Origin: Shewanella khirikhana | Lineage (GTDB): Bacteria > Pseudomonadota > Gammaproteobacteria > Enterobacterales > Shewanellaceae | DNA: 64,000 nucleotides | Direction of reading: 5' to 3' | Assembly (NCBI RefSeq): GCF_003957745.1 | Contig: NZ_CP020373.1 | Span: forward strand, 3,457,501 to 3,521,500 | In this document: in pieces, positions 41,044 through 48,512 of the stretch | Numbering within the stretch: the first letter of the stretch is position 1 | How the letters are laid out: each line of letters starts with the position of its first letter | The notes under the pieces: generated by a model | Told to the model about the DNA's origin: nothing | What the model saw: the letters and a program-made list of their open reading frames with translations, nothing else | Databases searched by the model: none | Program-made: the position numbers and the translations under genes

Positions 41044-42225
41044 TTAACTACGCCACGGCTTAAGCCGCCAGCTGAGCCCGGCAAATGCCAGCACAAAATA
41101 CACTGCGGTAAGTCCCCACAGAATCAGCCACTCATTCATCACCGCCTCAAATCCCGCACCGAGCTGATTGAGTTTGAGCATACCGAAAATCGCCGGCACA
41201 GCAGGAATCACCTTGGATACCAGCACCAGCGGCTCGGGGATGAGCGACAGCGGCCACACGAAACCACTGACAAACAGAATAGGCATGGAGGCCAGCAGCA
41301 TCACCTGTGTCGGCAAATCACGGCGACTGAAAAGGGTACTGGCCGCGATACCGGCAAACAGGGTTGCCAGCAAAAACGGCAGTGCAAACAGCAACATCTG
41401 CGCCAGACTGGACTGCACCGATACCCCATACCAGTGATAACACCAGCCAAGGTAAAAGCTGCCAAATCCAAGATACAAGAGCCCGAAGGCCAGGCTGCGG
41501 CCACAAAGCAGCTTCAGCGCAGAAACCTGAGTCCAGTATGGTGCAGCAGCTGCAGCACTGGCGGATTGCCCCTTGGCCAAAGGCGTTGAGCCCCAATGTC
41601 CGGCGCCTAAAATGCCGGTACCAATCAAGAGCGTCTGATGCAAAATCAGCAGGAAGAGTCCGGGCACCACATAAGGGGTGTAACCCAGGCTCGGGTTATA
41701 GGCGGGCACCGCATTGAGGTGCATGGGGGTAAGCTTCAAGGTAGCACCGGTAAAAGATTCGCCGCGACTCAAAAGCCCCAAAAGCTGCACCGATTTGGCG
41801 GCGTCCATCCCTGCAGATACCAGACCTTCCACCAGCGCCGAGTACACCAAAAAGTAACTGGCATCGCCGCCGTAGCTTAAGGTGGCGCCCTTCCCCAGCA
41901 ACAAGTCGCGCTTGAACCCTTTGGGGATCACCAACAAACCATGGAAGTCGCCGCTGGCAATCAGCGCCTTGGCCTCATGAATACTGCCAGCGCCTGCTGC
42001 CACCCGGATTTTGGGGCTGGCATCGGCATGGCGAACCAGGGTGCGACTCAAGCTGGTGTTGTCCAAATCCACTACCACCAGCGCCTGCTCGGTGGGCACC
42101 TGATGCAAATAGGGCAGCGGATAAAGCACTGCATAAAACAGCACGCCGCCAAACAGGGTCACGGCAATCGCCTTGTCACTGACAATGGCTTTCAGTTCAC
42201 TGAGGAGGAGTCGCAGCAGGCTCAT
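41044..42225 (-). CDS. ABC-2 type exporter permease (second of pair)
   Basis: A 393-residue inner-membrane protein with an N-terminal TM (AVTLFGGVLFYAVLYPLPYL), a large periplasmic domain (ALVVVDLDNTSLSRTLVRH) and a C-terminal cluster of TM helices. This is the ABC-2/YhgE-Pip type topology of efflux permeases in HlyD-linked systems such as YbhS/YbhR or YhiH. Its ATG overlaps the preceding permease gene's TGA by four bases. No ATP-binding subunit is encoded beside it, so the ATPase must be elsewhere if it works as an ABC exporter. Substrate unknown. Confidence 0.83.
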   Translation of the reverse strand: MSLLRLLLSELKAIVSDKAIAVTLFGGVLFYAVLYPLPYLHQVPTEQALVVVDLDNTSLSRTLVRHADASPKIRVAAGAGSIHEAKALIASGDFHGLLVIPKGFKRDLLLGKGATLSYGGDASYFLVYSALVEGLVSAGMDAAKSVQLLGLLSRGESFTGATLKLTPMHLNAVPAYNPSLGYTPYVVPGLFLLILHQTLLIGTGILGAGHWGSTPLAKGQSASAAAAAPYWTQVSALKLLCGRSLAFGLLYLGFGSFYLGWCYHWYGVSVQSSLAQMLLFALPFLLATLFAGIAASTLFSRRDLPTQVMLLASMPILFVSGFVWPLSLIPEPLVLVSKVIPAVPAIFGMLKLNQLGAGFEAVMNEWLILWGLTAVYFVLAFAGLSWRLKPWRS

Positions 42226-43370
42226 AGGGCTGGTTCCTCATTTGCACCGTCCGCCACTTCCTGCACGCGCAGCCCCTTGCCCGCCAGGGCATAAATGGGC
42301 ACCAGCAGCAGTAAGAAGGGAGCGAAGGAGCCGAGTTTAAGCAGCAGCTCAGTGCCGCTGACGCCATAGCTAACCAGCGCAATGTGGGAGTCGATATAGT
42401 GGCTTGATGGCATCAAAAGTCGCCAGTACTGGGCCGCCTGGGGCATATCGTGTACCGGAAAGGTAACGCCCATAAAGGCAAACGCCGGGGCAAACAGCGC
42501 GGTGCAAAAGCTCACCACCCGCGCGGCCTCCTGCATGATAAGAAAGATAAGCGCCACCATCACAAATACTGCGAGTAAAGTGGCAAGCATGGCAGGCACC
42601 AGCCACAGCGGCGAGCCTGCCAACGGCAAAGCCAGAAAACCAAACAGCAGCGCGTGGATAAAGAGCCCCTGCGCCAGCAACAGCGGCGCATAAAACACAA
42701 ATTTGGCCGCAAGACGGGCGCGCAGTGGCGTCTCTGCCTCTTCACCCAGTTCACGATTGAGGGCATTGGCGAACACCAACATGGCAATCAGCTGCCACAG
42801 GGCAATCAGCACCGGTGGCACCAAAAAGCCCACGTAGTTGTTGTTGCGGTTAAACAGTGCCGTGGTTTGGGTTTCAATAGGCGCCATATTCACTCTGGCC
42901 TGATGGGGACTGGCGCCACCGGCAAGCTGCTTGGTGTAGGCCAAAGGCTTCATGGCATCGGCGATGGCCAGTTGCAAATTGGCCGCCAGCAGTTTGCCCA
43001 CCAGCAAAAACTGGCCGTTGTAACGCACATCCAGGGTAGGATCGCCACCGGTCATCAGCTCGCGGCTGAACCCCACAGGCACCACCACCAGCGCGTACAC
43101 CTCGGCGCGGTTCATGGCGGCAATGGCATCCTCCAGATGAGTGAAAGACTCAGGGCTTGCCACCGGGCTTGCCGCCACATGACGACCAAGCTCACGGCTG
43201 ATGCTGCTGTTATCCAGGTCGACCCAGGCCACCGGCAATTGGCGCGGCAGCGCCGCACTGAACAGCCACCACAGCGCCAGCATCGATAAAATCGGCAGCC
43301 AGCTCACCAGCGCCAACTGCCAGGGGCTTTGCCAGAGTGCGCAGAGTTCCCGGCGCAGCAAGGCTCGCAT
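42222..43370 (-). CDS. ABC-2 type exporter permease (first of pair)
   Basis: A 382-residue paralogue of the downstream permease: an N-terminal TM after RRELCALWQSPWQL, periplasmic domain PVAWVDLDNSSISRELGRHV, then about five TM helices. The shared VDLDN-[TS]-S-[LI]-SR-x-L motif shows the two arose by duplication. ATG 43370 (GGGAA upstream) is preferred to TTG 43382; it lies two bases after the hlyD stop. Together with HlyD and TolC it forms a tripartite exporter lacking its ATPase locally. Confidence 0.83.
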   Translation of the reverse strand: MRALLRRELCALWQSPWQLALVSWLPILSMLALWWLFSAALPRQLPVAWVDLDNSSISRELGRHVAASPVASPESFTHLEDAIAAMNRAEVYALVVVPVGFSRELMTGGDPTLDVRYNGQFLLVGKLLAANLQLAIADAMKPLAYTKQLAGGASPHQARVNMAPIETQTTALFNRNNNYVGFLVPPVLIALWQLIAMLVFANALNRELGEEAETPLRARLAAKFVFYAPLLLAQGLFIHALLFGFLALPLAGSPLWLVPAMLATLLAVFVMVALIFLIMQEAARVVSFCTALFAPAFAFMGVTFPVHDMPQAAQYWRLLMPSSHYIDSHIALVSYGVSGTELLLKLGSFAPFLLLLVPIYALAGKGLRVQEVADGANEEPAL

Positions 43371-43372
43371 AC

Positions 43373-44341
43373 TTATTCCCAAATCGCCGACATGCCGGCG
43401 CGCAGGCCGTCGATGGGTTTCACAGGCACCAGCTCCACCTCAAAGGTGCGCAGGTCGAAATCGTGGCCACTCTCGGTGGAGCGCCAGGTGGCAAAGTCAC
43501 CCATTACCGCGATGTGGTTCACCTTAAACTCGGCGTTGGTATCAAGCGCAGGAATGTACAGGCGCTTCACCTCGCCCTTTTTCACATCCTTGAGCATGTC
43601 TTCGCGCAGCTGGAACACGGCCCAGGCATCGCTCATGTCCACCAAGCTCACCACCGGAAACCCGGACGGCGCCAGCTCGCCGGACTGCAGCAGCACCTCA
43701 GATACTTCGCCGCCTCTGGGGGCGCGCATCTGACTGTCGGCCAGAATGGCGCTGACTTCTTTTACTGCGCCCTCGGCCATGCGGGCATTACCTGCGGCGG
43801 CCGCCTTGGTTTCTTCCCGGGCGCCTTCCTCAGTCATCTGATACACCGCCAGCGCCGCCTGCTCTGTGTACTTGGCCGCCTGCCACTGGGTGTAGGCTTC
43901 ATCACGCTTTTGCCGCGGCACAACGCCTTCCTGAAACAGGTTATCGACCCTATCGAAGGTGGTTTTGGCAAGCGCTAACCCGGCCTTGGCCTTAAGCCAC
44001 TGTTCTTTCTGAGCTGCAATTTGTTGCTTACGGGCACCGCTGTCTGCCTCAAGCTGCATGGCGCGGGCAGCATCGCGGCCGCCTTCTGCCTGCATCAACT
44101 TGGCGTTCAGTTCAGGGCTATCAATTACGTACAGAAGGTCGCCGGCGGCAACTGTATCACCACGGCGCACCATCACCTCTTCGATACGGCCGGGCACCTT
44201 GGAGGAGACATGGTATTCGCGGGCTTCAATCTGCCCCTGCAGTGGCGCACTCTTGGGCGTATGGGCCAGCATCAGCCCACACACCAGCGCGACGACAAGC
44301 CCCAGCAGCGCGATGGCGGCAAGTAAACGATTGGCCTTCAT
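43373..44341 (-). CDS. HlyD-family periplasmic adaptor of an ABC-2 exporter
   Basis: A 322-residue adaptor. An N-terminal anchor (LLAAIALLGLVVALVCGLML) is followed by the lipoyl half REYHVSSKVPGRIEEVMVRR, the helical hairpin and the second barrel segment SQMRAPRGGEVSEVLLQSGE. This is the YbhG/YhiI group found with paired ABC-2 permeases. Its ATG overlaps the TGA of a duplicated tolC tail (ATGA), not that of the present tolC gene, whose stop is 92 bases further upstream. Confidence 0.85.
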   Translation of the reverse strand: MKANRLLAAIALLGLVVALVCGLMLAHTPKSAPLQGQIEAREYHVSSKVPGRIEEVMVRRGDTVAAGDLLYVIDSPELNAKLMQAEGGRDAARAMQLEADSGARKQQIAAQKEQWLKAKAGLALAKTTFDRVDNLFQEGVVPRQKRDEAYTQWQAAKYTEQAALAVYQMTEEGAREETKAAAAGNARMAEGAVKEVSAILADSQMRAPRGGEVSEVLLQSGELAPSGFPVVSLVDMSDAWAVFQLREDMLKDVKKGEVKRLYIPALDTNAEFKVNHIAVMGDFATWRSTESGHDFDLRTFEVELVPVKPIDGLRAGMSAIWE

Positions 44342-44519
44342 TGTTGTTCTCCCATAGCCACCTGTTTGGTCTGGCCGACAAATTCATCCAATTGGCCCCG
44401 GACTCCAGGTGCCATCAGGCGCGCATTCGCCTTCATTGTTGTTCTCCCACCGGCGGCGCAAGACGGGTCTGGCCGACAAAATCATCCAATTGGCCGGATA
44501 TCGCCATCAGGCGCGCATA
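44334..44519 (-). repeat. Tandem duplication of the tolC-hlyD junction, about 95 bp
   Basis: Two diverged copies: 44334-44427 and 44429-44519. Matching blocks are GCCTTCATTGTTGTTCTCCC (44334 and 44429), GGTCTGGCCGACAAA (44368 and 44466) and GCCATCAGGCGCGCAT (44411 and 44503). Translated on the minus strand, the spacer copy reads ARLMAPGVRGQLDEFVGQT...GEQQ-stop, and the current tolC end reads ARLMAISGQLDDFVGQT...GEQQ-stop. Confidence 0.88.
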
Positions 44520-46025
44520 AGCCTGCACATAACGAAACTTGGCACCCAATTGCTGGGTGTCGACAGCGGTGAGCTTAAGCTCGGCATCCACCCGCTCGAT
44601 GGAGGTGGACATGCCCTGATTAAAGGCCAGCTCACGCAAACGCAGGTTTTCCAGCGCCAGCTCGCGGGAGCTTGCCAGGGCGCGATACTCTTCCTCGGCC
44701 TGCTTTAGCTGGCGATAACTTTGCTCCAGCAGCAGGCTTAAGTCTTCGCGGGTCTGCGCCTTGGTGTGGCGAGCCTGCAGCAGCGCACTCCTGGCCGCTT
44801 CGACCTTGCCACTGCGGCCATCGCGGGCCAGCAGCGGCATCTTAAAACCAACCCCCAGCATCCAGTCCGGCTCCATTTTGGCAAACAGACTGTCGTCCTC
44901 GTACAGGGTGTAATTTCCGTATAGGAATACCGTGGGCTTATAGGCGCCGCGCTCGACCTCAATCAAGCCATTCGCCTGGGATTCTTTTGCATCCAACAAC
45001 TTAAGTGCCGGGTGCCCCTTTTGGGTCAGCTCGGCAAGATAGGGCAGCGACGGCTCACGGCTGGCGATAAACAGTGGCGACGAGGGTGCCGGTTCGGATT
45101 TGAGCAGGCTTCGCAGCGCAAGCTCGGTGATTTCGTACTGGCGGCGACTGCTGGATGCCTGCACCCTGGCGTTGTCGAGCGCCACTTCGGCATTGAGGCG
45201 TTCCACTTTGGCAATTTGCCCCTGAGCCTCAAGCTTCTTGGCATGCTCAACGTGTTTCTCGAGGGATACCACCAATTTGTCCTGAGTACGGGCAAGCTCC
45301 GCCGCCACCATCACCCCGTAATAGCGGTCCACCAGAGTAGTAAACAGCTCGCGGCGGGTCAGCTCCCGCTGCTGCTGTTCTTCAGCAAGCTGTGCTTCGT
45401 GTATGCCCTGCGCCGCACTGATGCGGCCGCCGGTGTAGATGGGCCACATGGCCGACAGGCTGGCGCGGAAGATATCCTGCTCGGTAAAAGGCGTAATAAA
45501 GAGTTCACCGGGAATACTGCCAAGGGCGGCGCCGAGGGCGGGCGGCAGGGTCTTGGGGTCGAGGGATGCCAGCGGATTCAGGTCTCTGAGATCCATCTCC
45601 AGCGGCTTTTCCAGACGGGTATAACTGCCGTTAAGCGACAGCTCAGGCAGGTTCATGTCTTCCCCGGCATCGCGCTCGGCGCGGGCTCTGTCGACCTTGG
45701 CACTGGAAGCGGCAAGCTTGTCGCTTACCTGTTGCAGCTGCTGCCAGGCCTCATCAAAACTCTGGGCATGGGCGAAAGAAGGCAAGGCCGCAAAAAAGAC
45801 CAGGGATAAAGCCGTCAGCAATCCCGGCATAAAAGTGCGGCCAGCACTGGAGGCGACAGGCACAGGGCCGGCACTGTTCGCAGTTGCCGGAGCAGCACTG
45901 CCTTGGACGGCTCTGGCAGCCACAGCGGCACCAAAAGCGCTGGATACCCCAAAAGCGCCGGGTGCAGCCAGGCGGGACAAACACACCATATTCGGCTTGC
46001 GAAGGAGTGTGATGATAGGTTTCAT
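44433..46025 (-). CDS. TolC-family outer-membrane efflux protein with unusual N-terminal extension
   Basis: A 530-residue outer-membrane channel protein with two helical repeats (WQQLQQVSDKLAASSAKVDR; LEKHVEHAKKLEAQGQIAKV) and beta segments such as NLPELSLNGSYTRL. It is the outer component of the tripartite ABC-2/HlyD system. From ATG 46025 (AGAGGTG upstream) the signal peptide TALSLVFFAALPSFAHA comes only after about 65 Ala/Gly/Ser-rich residues. An internal ATG at TFMPGLL would remove this but has no ribosome-binding site. The C-terminal end is duplicated in the following spacer. Confidence 0.83.
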   Translation of the reverse strand: MKPIITLLRKPNMVCLSRLAAPGAFGVSSAFGAAVAARAVQGSAAPATANSAGPVPVASSAGRTFMPGLLTALSLVFFAALPSFAHAQSFDEAWQQLQQVSDKLAASSAKVDRARAERDAGEDMNLPELSLNGSYTRLEKPLEMDLRDLNPLASLDPKTLPPALGAALGSIPGELFITPFTEQDIFRASLSAMWPIYTGGRISAAQGIHEAQLAEEQQQRELTRRELFTTLVDRYYGVMVAAELARTQDKLVVSLEKHVEHAKKLEAQGQIAKVERLNAEVALDNARVQASSSRRQYEITELALRSLLKSEPAPSSPLFIASREPSLPYLAELTQKGHPALKLLDAKESQANGLIEVERGAYKPTVFLYGNYTLYEDDSLFAKMEPDWMLGVGFKMPLLARDGRSGKVEAARSALLQARHTKAQTREDLSLLLEQSYRQLKQAEEEYRALASSRELALENLRLRELAFNQGMSTSIERVDAELKLTAVDTQQLGAKFRYVQAYARLMAISGQLDDFVGQTRLAPPVGEQQ

Positions 46026-46157
46026 TGACACCTCTAGAGCATTAACTCTAATTCCAGTGGCGGATGATAGCATTCCATTCTACGACTCACCAACAGCCAG
46101 ATGAGCACCGTGATAACAACGCAGCGCTCGCCATTCAGGTCAACGTCCGTGCTTTGG

Positions 46158-46350
46158 CGGCCAGGCACTTCAAAAGCCCAGCGACTCACAAGGTTTCAAA
46201 AGCACTGCGCCGCATTGATTCAGAATCCGGGCGACTCTCATTTCCAAAGCCCTGCGCCTCTTTGGCTGATATGCCAAGCGCGAGGGTGGCTCAGAAGCCG
46301 TGCGACTCTTTGGCTTAGAAGCCGTGCACCTGGATGGCCTAAAAACCAGC
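46158..46350. repeat. Degenerate 24-25-bp direct repeat array
   Basis: About eight diverged units with consensus near GGCT-CAGAAGCC-x-GCGACTC-TTT. The best two, at 46288-46311 and 46312-46335, share GAAGCCGTGC and both begin GGCT; older units near 46172, 46220 and 46245 keep AAAGCC and GCGACTC. Confidence 0.65.
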
Positions 46351-46469
46351 CACAATTCGCCGTCAAACAGCGGTGGTAAGTCCCCGGATCCTAATCTTTT
46401 TTGGTGGAATTTTAAACCTTGGCGACAGCGATTGTCGGTGAATAACGCCAATGAACAAGCTGCCGATAA

Positions 46470-46551
46470 CGTGGGTATTCTGCAGCGCCAGGTGCTGCGA
46501 ACAGGCGCACTGCCAACCAGGTGTAAGACAAAATCACCTGAAATACCCACG
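46470..46551. repeat. Long inverted repeat upstream of the NemR-like gene
   Basis: CGTGGGTATT (46470-46479) and AATACCCACG (46542-46551) are perfect complements. Inside, CAGGTG and CACCTG can also pair. It could be a small structured RNA, a leader or a MITE remnant. Confidence 0.5.
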
Positions 46552-46584
46552 CGACGTGATAAACAACCACCAGTCACAAAATAC

Positions 46585-46599
46585 TAGACGACTGGTCTA
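46585..46599. promoter_or_regulatory. NemR-type operator 1
   Basis: TAGAC-GACTG-GTCTA palindrome, 21 bp before the repressor start codon. Identical to the copy at 47373-47387. Confidence 0.8.
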
Positions 46600-46620
46600 A
46601 TTGTCGATATTATCACCGCC

Positions 46621-47211
46621 ATGAACACCAAAACCCAAGACACCCGGCAACACATACTCGACATTGGCTACCAACTGGTGGTCAGCAAAGGCTTTGCCGG
46701 TGTGGGCCTGTCGGAGCTGCTGAAAACCGCCGAAGTGCCCAAGGGCTCCTTCTATCACTACTTCAAATCCAAGGAGCAGTTTGGCGAAGCATTGATCCAG
46801 GCCTATTTCAGTGAATACCTGAATCAGCTCAACCTGTTGCTGGACAGCGCCTCCGGCAACCACTACCAGAAGCTGATGCACTACTGGCAGCACTGGAGCG
46901 AGCAAAACAGCTGTCAGGGCCAGGCTGGAAAATGCCTGGTGGTGAAACTTGCCGGTGAAGTGTCCGATCTATCCGAGCCCATGCGCTTGGCGCTGCTTAA
47001 CGGCACCAATCGCATCATAGCGCGGGTGGCCGAATGCATCGAACAGGGGCGCGCTGCAGGCGAGCTTGGTATCAGCGACAGCCGCCAGACCGCCGAGCAG
47101 CTTTACAACCTGTGGATTGGCGCCAGCCTGCTGAACAAGATACGCCTGGATGATGCCAGCCTGGCGCAGGCTCTTTTGACCACCAGACAAATATTACAGC
47201 CCACGGCCTGA
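46621..47211 (+). CDS. NemR-like TetR-family electrophile-sensing repressor
   Basis: A 196-residue TetR-family repressor. The DNA-binding part GFAGVGLSELLKTAEVPKGS and then FYHYFKSKEQFGEAL is close to E. coli NemR. The Cys in GKCLVVKLAGEVSDLSEPMR occupies the place of the redox-sensing Cys106 of NemR (GCLTVKL), so sensing of reactive electrophiles or HOCl is plausible. Operators of the NemR type lie before this gene and before the following oxidoreductase, implying autoregulation and co-regulation. Confidence 0.85.
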   Translation: MNTKTQDTRQHILDIGYQLVVSKGFAGVGLSELLKTAEVPKGSFYHYFKSKEQFGEALIQAYFSEYLNQLNLLLDSASGNHYQKLMHYWQHWSEQNSCQGQAGKCLVVKLAGEVSDLSEPMRLALLNGTNRIIARVAECIEQGRAAGELGISDSRQTAEQLYNLWIGASLLNKIRLDDASLAQALLTTRQILQPTA

Positions 47212-47372
47212 GCCCTGAGCTTTGGCGCTGAGTTCTGCGTACTGGCCGAGTGCAGGCCGTGATAAACAAGGCGCCGATGCTTGAAGGTGATGCAGCAAAC
47301 CACCTTGGCCACGGCAAGCCTTAACCCTAATCCAAGCCGCTATTTCGATAGCGGATTTTTTGAAACAAACAC

Positions 47373-47387
47373 TAGACGACTGGTCTA
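47373..47387. promoter_or_regulatory. NemR-type operator 2
   Basis: TAGAC-GACTG-GTCTA, identical to operator 1 and within a 20-bp identical block. It lies 21 bp before the oxidoreductase start. Confidence 0.8.
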
Positions 47388-47408
47388 ATTTAATCAGAGG
47401 ACAGACTC

Positions 47409-48443
47409 ATGACTGACTCCATCAACCGCCGCATCGTGCTGGCATCACGCCCTGTCGGCGCACCTACCAGCGACAATTTCCGCCTGGAAACCCTGGCCAA
47501 ACCCGAACCCAAGCAGGGCGAAGTGCTGCTGCGCACCATCTACCTGTCTCTTGACCCCTATATGCGCGGCCGCATGAGTGACGCCAAATCCTACGCCGAG
47601 CCCGTTGCTCTGGGCGAAGTGATGATTGGCGGCACCGTGTGTCAGGTCGAAGTATCCAACCACCCTGACTTCGCCGTAGGTGATTGGGTGCTGGCCTACA
47701 ACGTGGGCTGGCAAAGCTATGCCGTATCCGGCGCCGACGGCCTGCTGAAACTGGGTGCCAACCCAAGCCATCCATCCTACGCCCTCGGGGTTATGGGCAT
47801 GCCGGGCTTTACCGCTTATATGGGCCTGCTCGACATTGGCGCGCCAAAAGCCGGTGAAACCATAGTGGTGGCCGCTGCCACAGGGCCTGTGGGTGCTACC
47901 GTAGGCCAGATTGGTAAACTGAAAGGTGCGCGTGTGGTGGGCGTTGCCGGCGGCGCCGACAAATGTCGCCATGCCGTTGAAGTACTTGGCTTTGATGCCT
48001 GTATCGACCACAAGTCGGCCAACTTTGCCTCCGAGCTTGCCGCCGCCTGCCCCGACGGCATCGATGTCTACTTTGAAAACGTCGGCGGCGCCGTGTTTGA
48101 TGCAGTGATGCCACTCTTGAACACCAGCGCCCGCATTCCGGTGTGTGGCCTGATTTCCCAATACAACGCCACCGAGCTGCCCGCCGGGCCAGACAGGCTG
48201 TCGCTGTTGATGGGACTGATTTTGACCAAGCGCATCAAGGTGCAGGGCTTTATCATTTTTGACGATTATGGCTACCGCTATGGCGAGTTCGAGCGTGATA
48301 TGAGCCAGTGGCTGGCTGAAGGTAAAATTCAGTATCGCGAACAGATTGAGCAGGGCCTGGAGAATGCCCCCGAGCATCTGATTGGCCTGCTGGAAGGTAA
48401 AAACTTCGGCAAGCTGGTGATTCAGGTGAACCAGCCGCTGTAA
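47409..48443 (+). CDS. CurA-like NADPH-dependent enone reductase (zinc-free MDR)
   Basis: A 344-residue medium-chain reductase of the CurA/leukotriene-B4 dehydrogenase type. Seen: YLSLDPYMRGRMSD at the substrate side, VMGMPGFTAYMGLLDIG, the NADP-binding AAATGPVGATVGQIGKLKG and VYFENVGG, followed by FIIFDDY. No zinc-binding Cys cluster is present, as expected for this branch, which reduces alpha,beta-unsaturated carbonyls. Control by the NemR-like repressor through an identical operator supports a role in electrophile detoxification. Confidence 0.88.
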   Translation: MTDSINRRIVLASRPVGAPTSDNFRLETLAKPEPKQGEVLLRTIYLSLDPYMRGRMSDAKSYAEPVALGEVMIGGTVCQVEVSNHPDFAVGDWVLAYNVGWQSYAVSGADGLLKLGANPSHPSYALGVMGMPGFTAYMGLLDIGAPKAGETIVVAAATGPVGATVGQIGKLKGARVVGVAGGADKCRHAVEVLGFDACIDHKSANFASELAAACPDGIDVYFENVGGAVFDAVMPLLNTSARIPVCGLISQYNATELPAGPDRLSLLMGLILTKRIKVQGFIIFDDYGYRYGEFERDMSQWLAEGKIQYREQIEQGLENAPEHLIGLLEGKNFGKLVIQVNQPL

Positions 48444-48453
48444 TCTGCAACTG

Positions 48454-48486
48454 CAGAGCCTGCCATTATCACCACGGCAGGCTCTG
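48454..48486. terminator. Stem-loop between convergent genes
   Basis: Perfect 11-bp stem CAGAGCCTGCC / GGCAGGCTCTG with 11-base loop, but no T tract on either side. It may stabilise mRNA ends rather than terminate by itself. Confidence 0.5.
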
Positions 48487-48512
48487 ATCCGGCAACTAGC
48501 CTGATACAGCCG

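Larger units (their letters stand above)
46026..46620. other. Repeat-rich 595-bp non-coding spacer
   Basis: The longest gene-free stretch of the window. It holds a degenerate 24-25-bp repeat array (46158-46350), a perfect 10-bp inverted repeat with 62-bp spacer (46470-46551) and a NemR-type operator (46585-46599). Open frames across it have low-complexity products and no ribosome-binding sites, so I call no gene. Confidence 0.6.

Noticed and set aside
44334..44519. Insertion-sequence ends or a frameshifted extra gene at the tolC-hlyD junction
   Set aside because: The repeats are direct, not inverted, and translate as the tolC C-terminus, so a tandem duplication explains them.
46158..46350. 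Possible CRISPR array
   Set aside because: Units are adjacent and degenerate, without unique spacers, and no cas genes are present.
46470..46551. Possible integron attC site
   Set aside because: The inverted repeat lacks the GTTRRRY and RYYYAAC core sites, and no integrase or cassette gene is near.
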